From assembly GCF_002095535.1 (NCBI RefSeq), contig NZ_MLJI01000001.1, positions 124,001 to 188,000 of the forward strand: a stretch of 64,000 bases of DNA, in the 5' to 3' direction. This DNA is from Pantoea cypripedii (lineage in GTDB: Bacteria; Pseudomonadota; Gammaproteobacteria; Enterobacterales; Enterobacteriaceae). A program made the position numbers and the translations under genes. A model generated the notes under the pieces. It was not told the DNA's origin and made no database searches. It saw nothing but the letters and a program-made list of their open reading frames with translations. Within the stretch, counting starts at the first letter, position 1, and the number at the start of each line of letters is the position of its first letter. Of this stretch, positions 20,216 to 29,877 are shown in pieces.

Positions 20216-20931
20216 TGAAGTTTTATCGTCCGCTGCGTCAGATCAAAGCGATCACTTTTGATCTCGACGACACCTTATATGACAACCATCCGGTGATCCG
20301 CAAAACCACCGCAGAATCCCATGCCGCGTTGCAGGCTTATCACCCGGCATTGGGCGATTTCACTCCGGCGGATTACCAGGCGCTGCGTGGTGAATTGCTG
20401 GTACGCGAGCCGGAGATTTATCACGATGTGTCCGAATGGCGTCGTCGTTCGGTAGAACTGGCGCTGATCAATGTCGGTCTTTCTGCTGCGGAAGCCACCA
20501 AAGGGGCCAGTGAAGTGATGAGCGTGTTTCATCGCTGGCGGAGCGAGGTGGAGATGCCGGAAGAGACGCATGCGACGCTGACCGCGCTGGGCAACAAAGT
20601 CCCGCTGGTGGCGATCACCAACGGCAATGCCAATCCGGAAAAACTCGGCCTCTCCTGCTATTTTGAGTTCGCGCTGCGCGCCGGGCCGCATGGTCGCGCC
20701 AAGCCGTGGCAGGATATGTATCATCTGGCTTCGGAGCGGTTAGGCATTGCGCCGGAACATATTCTGCATGTCGGTGACGATCTCACCACCGATGTGGCTG
20801 GTTCACTGCGCGCCGGGATGCAGGCATGCTGGATTAACCTGCGTGACGGCAATCTGATGCAGATTGACGATGCGCGCCTGCTGCCGCACGTTGAAATTTC
20901 GCAGTTGGCATCACTGACCTCGCTGCTATAA
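20215..20931 (+). CDS. yigB: HAD phosphatase YigB (FMN phosphatase)
   Basis: HAD-superfamily phosphatase; in E. coli it dephosphorylates FMN and promotes persister formation. The 238 residues contain motif [10 protein letters not shown] (about 20-28), motif II ITNGN, a conserved Lys in RAKPWQDMY and motif [14 protein letters not shown]. The uvrD promoter overlaps its last codons. Confidence 0.94.
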   Translation: MKFYRPLRQIKAITFDLDDTLYDNHPVIRKTTAESHAALQAYHPALGDFTPADYQALRGELLVREPEIYHDVSEWRRRSVELALINVGLSAAEATKGASEVMSVFHRWRSEVEMPEETHATLTALGNKVPLVAITNGNANPEKLGLSCYFEFALRAGPHGRAKPWQDMYHLASERLGIAPEHILHVGDDLTTDVAGSLRAGMQACWINLRDGNLMQIDDARLLPHVEISQLASLTSLL

Positions 20932-20932
20932 T
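20905..20932 (+). promoter_or_regulatory. uvrD promoter
   Basis: TTGGCA at 20905-20910 (5/6) and TATAAT at 20927-20932 (6/6) are 16 bases apart, within the 3' end of yigB. The LexA-type box begins three bases after the -10. Confidence 0.8.
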
Positions 20933-20934
20933 GG

Positions 20935-20950
20935 CTGTAAATTCATCCAG
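20935..20950 (+). promoter_or_regulatory. LexA box of uvrD
   Basis: CTGTAAATTCATCCAG fits CTGT-N8-ACAG except for the penultimate half (CCAG), the same deviation as in the E. coli uvrD box. Its position across the transcription start would block initiation, so SOS induction is inferred. Confidence 0.8.
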
Positions 20951-20970
20951 TATTTGGATGTTCTCTTTTT
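20944..20970 (+). terminator. Possible attenuator in the uvrD leader
   Basis: CATCCA/TGGATG with a 5-base loop is followed by TTCTCTTTTT, just before the uvrD start at 20983. A leader attenuator has been described for E. coli uvrD; function here is inferred. Confidence 0.5.
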
Positions 20971-20982
20971 AAAACGGTGCTT

Positions 20983-23145
20983 ATGGACGTTTCTGATCTG
21001 CTTAACGGCTTAAATGACAAACAGCGCGAGGCGGTCGCCGCGCCGCGCAGCAACCTGCTGGTGTTGGCCGGAGCAGGCAGTGGCAAAACCCGTGTGCTGG
21101 TGCATCGCATTGCCTGGCTGTTGTCGGTGGAGAACTGCTCGCCTTATTCGATTATGGCGGTCACCTTTACCAACAAAGCGGCTGCGGAGATGCGTCATCG
21201 TATCGATCAACTGATCGGCACCAGCCAGGGCGGCATGTGGATCGGCACTTTCCACGGCCTGGCGCACCGTTTACTGCGCGCCCACCATCTTGATGCGGGG
21301 CTGCCGCAGGATTTCCAGATCCTCGATAGCGAAGATCAGCTGCGTTTGCTGAAGCGCCTGATCAAAGCGATGAACCTTGATGAGAAACAATGGCCTGCGC
21401 GTCAGGGCATGTGGTACATCAACGGCAAAAAAGATGAAGGTCTGCGGCCAAAACACATCGAAAGCTACGGTAATCCGGTCGAGCAAACCTGGCTGCGGAT
21501 TTATCAGGCCTATCAGGAAGCCTGCGATCGTGCCGGGCTGGTGGATTTTGCTGAGCTGCTGCTGCGCGCGCATGAGCTGTGGCTGAACAAGCCGCATATC
21601 CTCAACCATTATCGCGAGCGTTTCAGCAACGTGCTGGTGGACGAATTCCAGGATACCAACAACATCCAGTACGCGTGGATTCGTATGCTGGCGGGTGACA
21701 CGGGCCGGGTGATTATCGTCGGTGATGATGACCAGTCGATCTACGGCTGGCGCGGTGCCCAGGTGGAAAACATCCAGCGCTTTTTGCAGGATTTCCCCGG
21801 TGCGGAAACCATCCGTCTGGAGCAGAACTACCGTTCCACCAATAATATCCTGAAAGCGGCTAACGCCCTGATTGCCAACAACAACGGACGACTCGGCAAA
21901 GAGTTGTGGACCGATGGCAGTGATGGCGAACCGATTTCACTTTACTGCGCCTTTAACGAGCTGGACGAAGCCCGTTTCGTCGTCAATCGCATCAAAGCCT
22001 GGCATGAGAACGGCAACGCCCTGAACGACTGCGCCATTCTCTATCGCAGCAACGCCCAGTCGCGTGTGCTGGAAGAGGCGCTGTTGCAGGGCAGCATGCC
22101 GTACCGTATCTACGGCGGCATGCGCTTCTTCGAACGTCAGGAAATTAAAGACGCGCTGGCTTATCTGCGGCTGATGGCCAACCGCAACGACGATGCGGCG
22201 TTTGAGCGCGTGGTGAATACGCCGGTGCGTGGCGTCGGCGATCGTACCCTCGATGTGGTGCGTCAGACGGCGCGCGAACAGCAACTGACCCTATGGCAGG
22301 CGACGCGTGAACTGCTGCAAAACAAGGTGCTGGCTGGCCGTGCCGCGGCGGCGCTGCAACGTTTCTGCGAACTGGTGGACTCGCTGGCAAGCGAAACCGC
22401 CGAACTGCCGCTGCATGTGCAGACTGACCGGGTGATCAAAGATTCCGGTTTGTGGCTGATGTACGAGCAAGAGAAGGGCGAAAAAGGCCAGGCACGTATC
22501 GAAAACCTTGAGGAACTGGTGACGGCAACGCGCCAGTTCAGCTATCAGGATGAAGACGAAGATTTGATGCCGCTGCAGGCATTTCTCTCCCATGCCGCAC
22601 TGGAGGCGGGGGAAGGCCAGGCAGACAAATGGCAGGACGCGGTGCAACTGATGACGCTGCACTCGGCAAAAGGGCTGGAGTTCAGCCAGGTCTTTATCGT
22701 TGGCATGGAAGAGGGCATGTTCCCCAGCCAGATGTCGCTGGACGAAGGCGGCCGCCTCGAAGAGGAGCGTCGTCTGGCCTACGTTGGCGTCACGCGTGCG
22801 ATGGAAAAACTGACGCTGACCTACGCTGAAACCCGTCGTCTTTATGGTAAGGAAGTGTATCACCGCCCCTCGCGTTTCATTGGCGAGCTGCCGGAGGACT
22901 GCGTGGAAGAGGTGCGTTTGCGCGCCAGCGTCAGTCGTCCGGTCAGCCATCAGCGGATGGGAACGCCGGTGGCAAAAAATGACAGTGGCTTCGCGCTCGG
23001 CCAGCGCGTACGTCATGCCAAATTTGGCGAAGGCACCATTATTAACCTCGAAGGCAGCGGTGAACACAGCCGTCTGCAGGTCGCTTTTCAGGGGCAGGGC
23101 ATCAAGTGGCTGGTGGCCGCCTATGCCCGCCTGGAAACGGTGTAG
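20983..23145 (+). CDS. uvrD: DNA helicase II
   Basis: 3'-5' superfamily 1 helicase for nucleotide excision and mismatch repair. The 720 residues equal E. coli UvrD, with Walker A AGAGSGKTR (about 29-37), TFTNKAAAEM, GTFHGLAHRLL, Walker B DEFQDTN, GDDDQSIYGWRGA, LEQNYRS, VQLMTLHSAKGLEF and YVGVTRAM. The C-terminal Tudor-like domain that binds RNA polymerase and UvrB (GQRVRHAKFGEGTI) is intact. Start chosen at MDVSDLL; an ATG two codons upstream is also in frame. Confidence 0.98.
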   Translation: MDVSDLLNGLNDKQREAVAAPRSNLLVLAGAGSGKTRVLVHRIAWLLSVENCSPYSIMAVTFTNKAAAEMRHRIDQLIGTSQGGMWIGTFHGLAHRLLRAHHLDAGLPQDFQILDSEDQLRLLKRLIKAMNLDEKQWPARQGMWYINGKKDEGLRPKHIESYGNPVEQTWLRIYQAYQEACDRAGLVDFAELLLRAHELWLNKPHILNHYRERFSNVLVDEFQDTNNIQYAWIRMLAGDTGRVIIVGDDDQSIYGWRGAQVENIQRFLQDFPGAETIRLEQNYRSTNNILKAANALIANNNGRLGKELWTDGSDGEPISLYCAFNELDEARFVVNRIKAWHENGNALNDCAILYRSNAQSRVLEEALLQGSMPYRIYGGMRFFERQEIKDALAYLRLMANRNDDAAFERVVNTPVRGVGDRTLDVVRQTAREQQLTLWQATRELLQNKVLAGRAAAALQRFCELVDSLASETAELPLHVQTDRVIKDSGLWLMYEQEKGEKGQARIENLEELVTATRQFSYQDEDEDLMPLQAFLSHAALEAGEGQADKWQDAVQLMTLHSAKGLEFSQVFIVGMEEGMFPSQMSLDEGGRLEEERRLAYVGVTRAMEKLTLTYAETRRLYGKEVYHRPSRFIGELPEDCVEEVRLRASVSRPVSHQRMGTPVAKNDSGFALGQRVRHAKFGEGTIINLEGSGEHSRLQVAFQGQGIKWLVAAYARLETV

Positions 23146-23160
23146 CGCGGTTGCGCTGCC

Positions 23161-23189
23161 TTGACGACTTTTTCGTCTCAGCGTAACAT
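23161..23189 (+). promoter_or_regulatory. corA promoter
   Basis: TTGACG at 23161-23166 and TAACAT at 23184-23189 are 17 bases apart. Transcription would start near 23196, giving an untranslated leader of about 266 nt before corA, close to the long leader known for Salmonella corA. Confidence 0.65.
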
Positions 23190-23220
23190 GCGCGCACTAT
23201 TATCATGAGAGGACAACGCC

Positions 23221-23277
23221 TTGGACACGCCCAGTCGATGCTGGCTCAATAACCTGGTTCACAGGAATAACATCTAA
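23221..23277 (+). CDS. corL: Candidate CorL leader peptide (18 codons, TTG start)
   Basis: An 18-residue frame, MDTPSRCWLNNLVHRNNI, starts at TTG 7 bases after a strong GAGAGGA ribosome site (23207-23213). It stops inside the foot of a 10-bp hairpin (23275-23302). Salmonella corA is controlled by translation of a short leader frame, corL, which decides Rho-dependent termination. Position, size and the coupling of stop codon to hairpin support the same role here; I cannot compare the peptide sequence. A rival frame (ATG 23205, 15 codons) has no ribosome site. Confidence 0.6.
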   Translation: MDTPSRCWLNNLVHRNNI

Positions 23278-23302
23278 GGCTACCTCTTAGCTGGTAGCCT
23301 TA
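23275..23302 (+). promoter_or_regulatory. Hairpin in the corA leader
   Basis: TAAGGCTACC/GGTAGCCTTA form a 10-bp perfect stem with an 8-base loop; the first three bases are the corL stop codon. There is no U run directly after it, so it is not an ordinary terminator. The rest of the leader (23303-23461) contains a pyrimidine-rich stretch (CTCCCTTTTTTTCCCG) but no gene that I can support. Confidence 0.6.
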
Positions 23303-23461
23303 GCGGTTATCAGCGACCTCCCTTTTTTTCCCGTCGCACGAGTCAGCACTGATGTACCCTTGAAGCGAAAGTTTCCGTGTTCAGGCTTTGCCGTGCCCGT
23401 TTAGCCTAAGCCAGACGGTTCACTGCCTTGTCCCATAAAGTCTGCAATGGGGAGTATTGCT

Positions 23462-24415
23462 ATGCTGAGCGCATTTAAACTGGATCGCAGCCGCCTGACG
23501 CGCCTCGAACTGGATGACCAAAACGAAAAGCTCAACACGTCTGTGTGGGTCGATCTGATCGAGCCGGATGAAGGTGAACGCGATCTGGTGCAAAGCGAGC
23601 TGGGCCAGAGCCTGGCGACACGGCCAGAACTGGAAGACATCGAAGCTTCGGCGCGTTTTTTTGAAGATGAAGATGGTCTGCACATTCACTCATTCTTCTT
23701 CTATGAAGACGCGGAAGACCATGCCGGTAACTCGACGGTGGCGTTTACCATCCGTGAAGATCGCCTGTACACCCTGCGTGAGCGTGAATTGCCAGCGTTT
23801 CGCCTGTATCGCATGCGCGCGCGTAACCAGACGCTGCTCGACGGTAACGCCTTCGAACTGTTGCTCGACCTGTTTGAGACCAAAATCGAACAGCTGGCGG
23901 ATGAGATCGAGAACATTTACAGCGCGCTGGAAAAACTCAGTCGCGTGATCATGGAAGGGCAGCAGGGCGAAGAGTATGACCTGGCGCTGTCACGTCTGGC
24001 GGAACTGGAAGATATCGGCTGGAAGGTGCGTTTGTGTCTGATGGATACCCAGCGTGCACTTAACTTCCTGGTGCGTAAAGCCCGTCTGCCCGCTAATCAG
24101 CTGGAGCAGGCACGCGAAATCCTGCGCGATATCGAATCTCTGCTGCCGCACAACGAATCGCTGTTCCAGAAGGTTAACTTCCTGATGCAGGCGGCGATGG
24201 GTTTTATCAACATCGAGCAGAACCGCATCATCAAAATCTTCTCCGTGGTGTCGGTGGTGTTCCTGCCGCCAACGCTGGTGGCGTCCAGCTACGGGATGAA
24301 CTTCGAGTTTATGCCGGAACTGAAATGGAGCTTCGGCTACCCGGCGGCGATTGGTCTGATGATCCTCGCGGGACTTGCTCCCTACCTCTATTTCAAACGC
24401 AAAAACTGGTTGTAA
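23462..24415 (+). CDS. corA: Magnesium/cobalt/nickel channel CorA
   Basis: Pentameric Mg2+ channel of the inner membrane. The 317 residues comprise a large cytoplasmic N-terminal domain ([45 protein letters not shown]) and two C-terminal membrane helices. The first helix ends in the signature YGMN followed by the periplasmic loop FEFMPELKW. The basic end YFKRKNWL is family-typical. The start at 23462 gives [13 protein letters not shown]; an upstream in-frame codon at 23447 is not conserved. A GC-rich hairpin (24422-24441) without a U run follows. Confidence 0.97.
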   Translation: MLSAFKLDRSRLTRLELDDQNEKLNTSVWVDLIEPDEGERDLVQSELGQSLATRPELEDIEASARFFEDEDGLHIHSFFFYEDAEDHAGNSTVAFTIREDRLYTLRERELPAFRLYRMRARNQTLLDGNAFELLLDLFETKIEQLADEIENIYSALEKLSRVIMEGQQGEEYDLALSRLAELEDIGWKVRLCLMDTQRALNFLVRKARLPANQLEQAREILRDIESLLPHNESLFQKVNFLMQAAMGFINIEQNRIIKIFSVVSVVFLPPTLVASSYGMNFEFMPELKWSFGYPAAIGLMILAGLAPYLYFKRKNWL

Positions 24416-24514
24416 CAATTGGCGGGCCGTCTCTGCGGCCCGTAAAACTGGCGCGTTATCACATTTCTGCGTAATCTGTTCCCTCATTTTTATTAACATT
24501 TATCCTTCCACCCT

Positions 24515-25567
24515 ATGGCGCGTCTCTCTTTGCGACAGCAGTGGACCATTCTGCTGATTGCTTCTCTGATTCTGGGCATTATCTTCCAGCTGTTTCACTT
24601 GCCTGCGGCATTGTTGCTGGGGCCGATGATTGTCGGCACCGTGATGGGACTGTCGGGTGCTGCGGTACGCATCGATAAACGCTTTTTTGTGCTGGCTCAG
24701 GCGGTTCTCGGTTGCATGATTGGGCAAACCTTATCGCCCGCCATTTTACCGCCACTGTTGCAAGACTGGCCGGTGGTGATGGCGGTGCTGGTGCTGACGC
24801 TGGCCGCCAGTGGACTGTCAGGCTTTTTGCTGGTCCGCTTCAGCAACCTTCCCGGACCTACCGGGGCCTGGGGATCGTCGCCCGGTGGTGCGTCGGCAAT
24901 GGTGGCGATGGCCGGAGATTTTGGCGCAGACGTGCGGCTGGTGGCTTTTATGCAGTACCTGCGCGTGCTGTTTGTGGCGACGGCAGCCGCAGTGGTGGCG
25001 CGAATCGGTCTGGGTAACGGCGGTGGCAGCGCCGATTTGGTGTGGTTCCCGCCACTGCACAGCAGCTTTGCCCTGACATTGGTGGTGATGGTAGGCGGGG
25101 CCTGGCTGGGACAAAAACTGCGGATTCCATCCGGTGCATTGTTATTACCGGCGTTGATCGGCGCGACCTTGCAGGGAACGGGGGTGGCGACCTTGCAGGT
25201 GCCAGAGTGGTTGCTGGCGCTGGCTTATGCGCTAATTGGCTGGAGTGTGGGGCTGCGCTTTACCCGTCCGATTTTCCTGCTGGCGCTGCGTACCCTGCCG
25301 CAAATGGTGGTATCGATAATCGGCCTGATGCTGTTGTGTGGCGGGCTGGCGTGGATGCTGACGCGCGTGCTGCATGTGGATCTGATGACCGCTTACCTGG
25401 CAACCAGCCCTGGCGGGCTGGATACCGTAGCGATTATTGCGGCGGGGAGCCAGGTCGATATTGCCTTTGTCATGGCGTTGCAGACCTTACGCCTGTTCAC
25501 CATTCTGCTCACTGGCCCGGCCCTGGCGCGTTTTATTTCACGCTATGCGCACGCGCGTGCGAGCTGA
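24515..25567 (+). CDS. abrB: AbrB family membrane protein
   Basis: Hydrophobic 350-residue protein with about 10 membrane helices in two repeated halves, each with the AbrB-duplication pattern (LPAALLLGPMIVG; PGPTGAWGSSPGGASAMVAMAGDFGADVRLVAFMQYLRV; then LATSPGGLDTVAIIAAGSQVDIAFVMALQTLRL). It is collinear with E. coli AbrB (YbgN), a regulator or transporter of unclear substrate; some relatives are labelled ammonia monooxygenase without good reason. In E. coli the space between corA and rarD holds yigF/yigG, so this is a lineage-specific position. Its 3' end overlaps rarD tail-to-tail by 30 bases. Confidence 0.85.
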   Translation: MARLSLRQQWTILLIASLILGIIFQLFHLPAALLLGPMIVGTVMGLSGAAVRIDKRFFVLAQAVLGCMIGQTLSPAILPPLLQDWPVVMAVLVLTLAASGLSGFLLVRFSNLPGPTGAWGSSPGGASAMVAMAGDFGADVRLVAFMQYLRVLFVATAAAVVARIGLGNGGGSADLVWFPPLHSSFALTLVVMVGGAWLGQKLRIPSGALLLPALIGATLQGTGVATLQVPEWLLALAYALIGWSVGLRFTRPIFLLALRTLPQMVVSIIGLMLLCGGLAWMLTRVLHVDLMTAYLATSPGGLDTVAIIAAGSQVDIAFVMALQTLRLFTILLTGPALARFISRYAHARAS

Positions 25568-26440
25568 AACAACAACCGCATCGAGGATAAAAATGGCGAG
25601 AGCCAGCCAGATAAAGCCAAAGGTCACCAGCTTATCGGGCGTGACGGTCTCGCCATAAAACCCTACGGCCAGCAGGAACATCAGCGTCGGGCCGATATAC
25701 TGGAAAAAGCCGATGGTCGATAAACGCAGGCGTGTACAGGCGGCGGCAAACAGCATCAGCGGGACGGTGGTGACGACACCGGCGGCCACCAGCTTCAGAT
25801 TGAGGCTCAGCGGGTTGGCGCTCAGATGGCTGGTGGCGCTGTCGGCAAAACCAAACAGGTAGATTGCCGCTAGCGGGAACAGCCACAGCGTCTCAATCAA
25901 CATGCCGCTCTGGGCATCAACCTGAATCTTCTTGCGCATCAGGCCGTAGAAGGCAAAGCTCAACGCCAGCCCCAGCGCGATGACCGGCACCGAGCCAAAT
26001 TGCCACAGCTGCACCAGCACGCCAGTGGTAGCGAGAAACACCGCCAGCCATTGCAGACGGCGGAAACGCTCGCGCATAAACAACATCCCCAGCACCACGT
26101 TAATCAGCGGGCTAATAAAGTAACCCAGGCTGGCTTCGAGGATATGCTGATTATTCACGGCCCAGATATACAACAGCCAGTTGCCACCAATGGTCACGGC
26201 GGTGATCGCCAGCAACAGGACCTTCTTCGGCTGACGTAACACGCTGCACACCTGATTCCAGTTGCGGCTCAGGGTAATCAGCAGCAGCATAAACAACGCT
26301 GACCAGATAACGCGGTGCGTCATGATTTCCAGCGGGGGGACCACTTTGACCAGCTTAAAGTAGGCGGGAGCGATGCCCCAGAGAAAGTAGGCACCGAGCG
26401 CATAGCCAATGCCCTGGCGCGTTTGTTGCGTATCCATCAT
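25538..26440 (-). CDS. rarD: EamA-family transporter RarD
   Basis: Inner-membrane protein with 10 predicted helices (two EamA repeats), 300 residues. RarD signatures are clear: YFLWGIAPAYFKL, THRVIWSALFM, GGNWLLYIWAVN, LEASLGYFISPL and GFFQYIGPTLMFLLAV. It is called a chloramphenicol-sensitivity protein, but the natural substrate is unknown. The start could be either of the first two Met codons (26440 or 26437). Confidence 0.93.
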   Translation of the reverse strand: MMDTQQTRQGIGYALGAYFLWGIAPAYFKLVKVVPPLEIMTHRVIWSALFMLLLITLSRNWNQVCSVLRQPKKVLLLAITAVTIGGNWLLYIWAVNNQHILEASLGYFISPLINVVLGMLFMRERFRRLQWLAVFLATTGVLVQLWQFGSVPVIALGLALSFAFYGLMRKKIQVDAQSGMLIETLWLFPLAAIYLFGFADSATSHLSANPLSLNLKLVAAGVVTTVPLMLFAAACTRLRLSTIGFFQYIGPTLMFLLAVGFYGETVTPDKLVTFGFIWLALAIFILDAVVVSARTRVRIA

Positions 26441-26480
26441 TTATTCCAGAAAAACGGCGATTCTCGCACGTCGTGGGTGA

Positions 26481-26951
26481 TTAACCAATCAGGTAAGTTG
26501 CGGTAGCCGTGGCGATATAATCGCCCTGCTGGTTGTGCAGTTCTACCCGTGCCACTGCCACCTTGTTACCGGCACGCAGCAGGCTGCTGGTGGCGACGAA
26601 GCGCTCACCGCGCCCCGGGCGCAGATAATCGACACGCATATCGATAGTCCCCATACGCGACAGCCGCTGACGCAGCTCCTCTTCGCTGATACTTTCCTGA
26701 CGCGTCAGCGAATGGCTGACACACACCAGGCCGGCAGCAACATCCAGCACCGAGGCGATCACGCCACCGTGCAAAATACGTTGTGCCGCATTGCCTACCA
26801 ACATGGTTTTATTGGCAAAACCCAGTTCAGCGTATTCAGGCTCCAGCCGATCCAGCTCCAGCCCGAGCGCCTGATTAAACGGCATATGATAAACAAAAAT
26901 TTCGCCAATCAGACGGCGTGCTTCCTGTGGTGTCAGCATGGGTGATGACAT
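26481..26951 (-). CDS. yigI: Hotdog-fold thioesterase YigI
   Basis: PaaI-type hotdog protein of 156 residues; E. coli YigI hydrolyses medium- and long-chain acyl-CoA. The motif [19 protein letters not shown] (around 65-83) is the hotdog helix, and [15 protein letters not shown] plus [11 protein letters not shown] follow. I chose the ATG at 26951 ([17 protein letters not shown]) with an AAGG ribosome site 9 bases upstream; nine further codons are open to 26978. Divergent from pldA. Confidence 0.9.
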   Translation of the reverse strand: MSSPMLTPQEARRLIGEIFVYHMPFNQALGLELDRLEPEYAELGFANKTMLVGNAAQRILHGGVIASVLDVAAGLVCVSHSLTRQESISEEELRQRLSRMGTIDMRVDYLRPGRGERFVATSSLLRAGNKVAVARVELHNQQGDYIATATATYLIG

Positions 26952-27141
26952 GGTGATGGCCTTCAAATGCCCCCGCATGGGGCAATAGATGTTAATGAGT
27001 TGTGTATATTATGCCGCGTTCGGGCTGCTTTCCAGTTTCAGAAATCGTCACTAATCAGGGCATCAGTTTGTGTGTAGAATGACCTGCTTTTTTAAACCGT
27101 TACTTAACGATTTTGCTATGCAGTGCCCACTGGAGAATTTT

Positions 27142-28020
27142 ATGCGTAAGCATCGCGCCTTGCTGGCAGCGGCCCTGTTACTCCCTGCTTTGGCGCAGGC
27201 TGATGAAGCCACGGTTAAAGAGGTTCACGACGCACCGGCAGTAAAGGGCAGTATTATTGCCAATCTGCTGGAGAAACACGATAACCCGTTCGTGCTTTAT
27301 CCTTACGAAAACAACTATCTGCTCTACACCTACACCAGCGACATGAATAAAGAGGCCATCTCCTCATACAACTGGGCAGACAAAGCGAAAAAAGATGAAG
27401 TAAAATTCCAGCTCAGTCTGGCCTTTCCGCTGTGGCGCGGTATTCTGGGCGACAATTCGGTACTGGCGGCCTCCTATACGCAACGTTCCTGGTGGCAGCT
27501 ATCCAACCGTGGTGCATCATCACCGTTCCGTGAAACCAACTATGAGCCGCAGATTTTCCTCGGCTGGGCCACGGACTACACTCTGGGTGGCTGGACATTA
27601 CGTGATGTGGAAATGGGTCTGAACCATCAGTCGAATGGTCGCAGCGATCCGACCTCACGCAGCTGGAACCGGGTGTATGCGCGCCTGATGGCGGAGAATG
27701 GCAATTTCCTCGCGGAGATCAAACCCTGGTATCGTATCCCGGAAAGCGCCAGCAATGACGACAATCCGGACATCACCAAATATATGGGCTACTACCGCGC
27801 GAAGCTGGGCTACATGCTTGGCGACAGCATCTTTAGCGTGGAAGGCAATTACAACTGGAACAGTGGCTACGGCGGTGCAACCTTCGCCTGGAGTTACCCG
27901 ATCAGCGAGCATGTGCGTTTTTACACCCAGCTGTTTAGCGGCTACGGTGAATCGCTCATCGACTACAACCACCGCCAGACGCGCGTGGGTGTGGGCGTGA
28001 CGCTCAACGATCTGTTCTGA
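27142..28020 (+). CDS. pldA: Outer membrane phospholipase A
   Basis: OMPLA, an outer-membrane beta-barrel that removes phospholipids mislocated to the outer leaflet. The 292-residue precursor has a signal peptide of about 20 residues (ending ALAQA). The mature part contains the catalytic region NHQSNGRSDPTSRSWNR (His, Ser and, downstream, Asn residues of the active site), and the chain ends in the terminal strand TRVGVGVTLNDLF with C-terminal Phe. The ATG at 27142 has GGAG six bases upstream. An upstream in-frame codon (27070) would spoil the signal peptide. Confidence 0.96.
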   Translation: MRKHRALLAAALLLPALAQADEATVKEVHDAPAVKGSIIANLLEKHDNPFVLYPYENNYLLYTYTSDMNKEAISSYNWADKAKKDEVKFQLSLAFPLWRGILGDNSVLAASYTQRSWWQLSNRGASSPFRETNYEPQIFLGWATDYTLGGWTLRDVEMGLNHQSNGRSDPTSRSWNRVYARLMAENGNFLAEIKPWYRIPESASNDDNPDITKYMGYYRAKLGYMLGDSIFSVEGNYNWNSGYGGATFAWSYPISEHVRFYTQLFSGYGESLIDYNHRQTRVGVGVTLNDLF

Positions 28021-28041
28021 TAAGCAAAAAACAGGATTACC

Positions 28042-29865
28042 GTGGCAACATCGGCAGTGCTCAATCAGGAAACGCTGGCGCAGCAGGTATTACAGGATAC
28101 CTTCGGCTACCAGCAATTTCGTCCCGGTCAGCAAACCATTATTGAAACGGCGCTGGCAGGGCGCGATTGCCTGGTGGTTATGCCCACCGGCGGTGGCAAA
28201 TCGCTGTGTTATCAAATCCCGGCACTGGTGCGCGAAGGGTTAACCCTGGTGGTATCGCCACTGATCTCGCTGATGAAAGATCAGGTGGATCAACTGCTGG
28301 CGAACGGCGTGGCGGCTGCCTGTCTTAACTCGACGCAGACGCGTGAGCAGCAGCAGCAGGTGTTTGCCGACTGCCGCACCGGCCGTTTGAAACTGCTCTA
28401 CATCGCGCCTGAACGCCTGATGATGGATAACTTCCTCGACAGCCTGCACCACTGGAATCCGGTGATGCTGGCGGTGGATGAAGCGCACTGTATCTCGCAA
28501 TGGGGTCACGATTTCCGTCCGGAATATGGTGCGCTGGGCCAGTTGCGCCAGCGTTTCCCGGATCTGCCGGTGATGGCACTGACGGCCACCGCCGACGAAA
28601 CCACGCGTAATGACATCGCGCATCTGTTGCAGATGGACGATCCGTTGATTCAAATCAGCAGCTTCGACCGTCCCAACATCCGCTACACGCTGGTGGAGAA
28701 GTTTAAACCCACTGAGCAGCTGTTGCGTTACGTGCAGGATCAGCGTGGTAAAAGCGGCATTATCTACTGCAACAGCCGCGCCAAAGTGGAAGACACGGCA
28801 GCACGCCTGCAAAGTCGCGGCCTGAGCGTAGGGGCCTACCATGCCGGTATCGACAGCGCCCAGCGTGCGCGGGTACAGGAAGCGTTTCAGCGCGATGATC
28901 TGCAAATCGTGGTGGCCACCGTTGCGTTTGGGATGGGGATCAACAAACCCAACGTACGTTTTGTGGTGCACTTTGATATCCCGCGCAATATCGAATCCTA
29001 CTATCAGGAAACCGGTCGTGCCGGGCGTGATGGTCTGCCGGCAGAAGCGATGATGCTGTATGACCCGGCGGATATGGCATGGCTGCGTAAATGTCTGGAA
29101 GAGAAAGCACCGGGTCCGTTGCAGGATATTGAGCGGCATAAACTCAATGCGATGGGGGCGTTTGCCGAAGCGCAAACCTGCCGCCGTCTGGTGCTGCTTA
29201 ACTACTTTGGTGAAGGGCGTCAGCAGCAGTGCGACAACTGCGATATCTGCCTCGATCCGCCACGCCGCTACGATGGCCTGGTGGAAGCGCAGAAAGCGCT
29301 TTCCGGCATTTATCGCACAGGGCAGCGTTTTGGTATGGGCTATATTGTCGAAGTTTTGCGCGGTGCCAGTAACCAGCGTATTCGCGATAATGGTCACGAT
29401 AAACTGCCGGTGTACGGCATTGGTCGCGATCAAAGCACCGAACATTGGGTCAGTGTGCTGCGTCAGCTGATTCACCTCGGCATGGTGACGCAAAATATCG
29501 CCATGCACTCCGCCTTACAACTCACCGAAGCGGCGCGCCCGGTATTACGTGCCGAAGTGCCGCTGATGCTGGCGGTGCCGCGTATTGTGACGGTGAAAAC
29601 CCGCAACAGTTCACCGAAGGTGTACGGTGGCAATTACGATCGCAAGCTGTTTGCCAAGCTGCGCAAGTTGCGCAAAGCGATAGCCGACGAAGAGAATATC
29701 CCGCCTTACGTGGTGTTTAACGATGCCACGCTGATTGAAATGGCAGAACAAATGCCGGTGAGCGCGTCAGAAATGCTGAGCGTGAACGGTGTCGGTCATC
29801 GCAAGCTGGAGCGCTTTGGTAAGCCATTCCTGGTGATGATCAAAGAACATCTTGATGAAGAGTAA
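28042..29865 (+). CDS. recQ: ATP-dependent DNA helicase RecQ
   Basis: 3'-5' helicase that works in RecF-pathway recombination and replication repair. The 607 residues include Walker A MPTGGGKS (about 48-55), [17 protein letters not shown], the aromatic-rich loop, [12 protein letters not shown], a zinc site (C-x-R at about 380 and CDNCDIC), a winged helix ([13 protein letters not shown]), and a C-terminal HRDC domain ([21 protein letters not shown]). The start is GTG at 28042. It is followed 12 bases later by rhtC. Confidence 0.97.
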   Translation: MATSAVLNQETLAQQVLQDTFGYQQFRPGQQTIIETALAGRDCLVVMPTGGGKSLCYQIPALVREGLTLVVSPLISLMKDQVDQLLANGVAAACLNSTQTREQQQQVFADCRTGRLKLLYIAPERLMMDNFLDSLHHWNPVMLAVDEAHCISQWGHDFRPEYGALGQLRQRFPDLPVMALTATADETTRNDIAHLLQMDDPLIQISSFDRPNIRYTLVEKFKPTEQLLRYVQDQRGKSGIIYCNSRAKVEDTAARLQSRGLSVGAYHAGIDSAQRARVQEAFQRDDLQIVVATVAFGMGINKPNVRFVVHFDIPRNIESYYQETGRAGRDGLPAEAMMLYDPADMAWLRKCLEEKAPGPLQDIERHKLNAMGAFAEAQTCRRLVLLNYFGEGRQQQCDNCDICLDPPRRYDGLVEAQKALSGIYRTGQRFGMGYIVEVLRGASNQRIRDNGHDKLPVYGIGRDQSTEHWVSVLRQLIHLGMVTQNIAMHSALQLTEAARPVLRAEVPLMLAVPRIVTVKTRNSSPKVYGGNYDRKLFAKLRKLRKAIADEENIPPYVVFNDATLIEMAEQMPVSASEMLSVNGVGHRKLERFGKPFLVMIKEHLDEE

Positions 29866-29877
29866 AGGAAAAAAAGC

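Noticed and set aside
23205..23252. ATG-started 15-codon frame as the corA leader peptide
   Set aside because: It begins within the ribosome site of the 23221 frame and has no site of its own; the TTG frame ends at the hairpin and is the better candidate.
23401..23689. Minus-strand frames across the corA leader and start
   Set aside because: Ser/Arg-rich composition, antisense to corA, no ribosome site.
28240..29508. A 422-codon open frame on the minus strand
   Set aside because: It is the antisense shadow of recQ, whose motifs are complete; GC-rich third positions keep the opposite strand free of stops.
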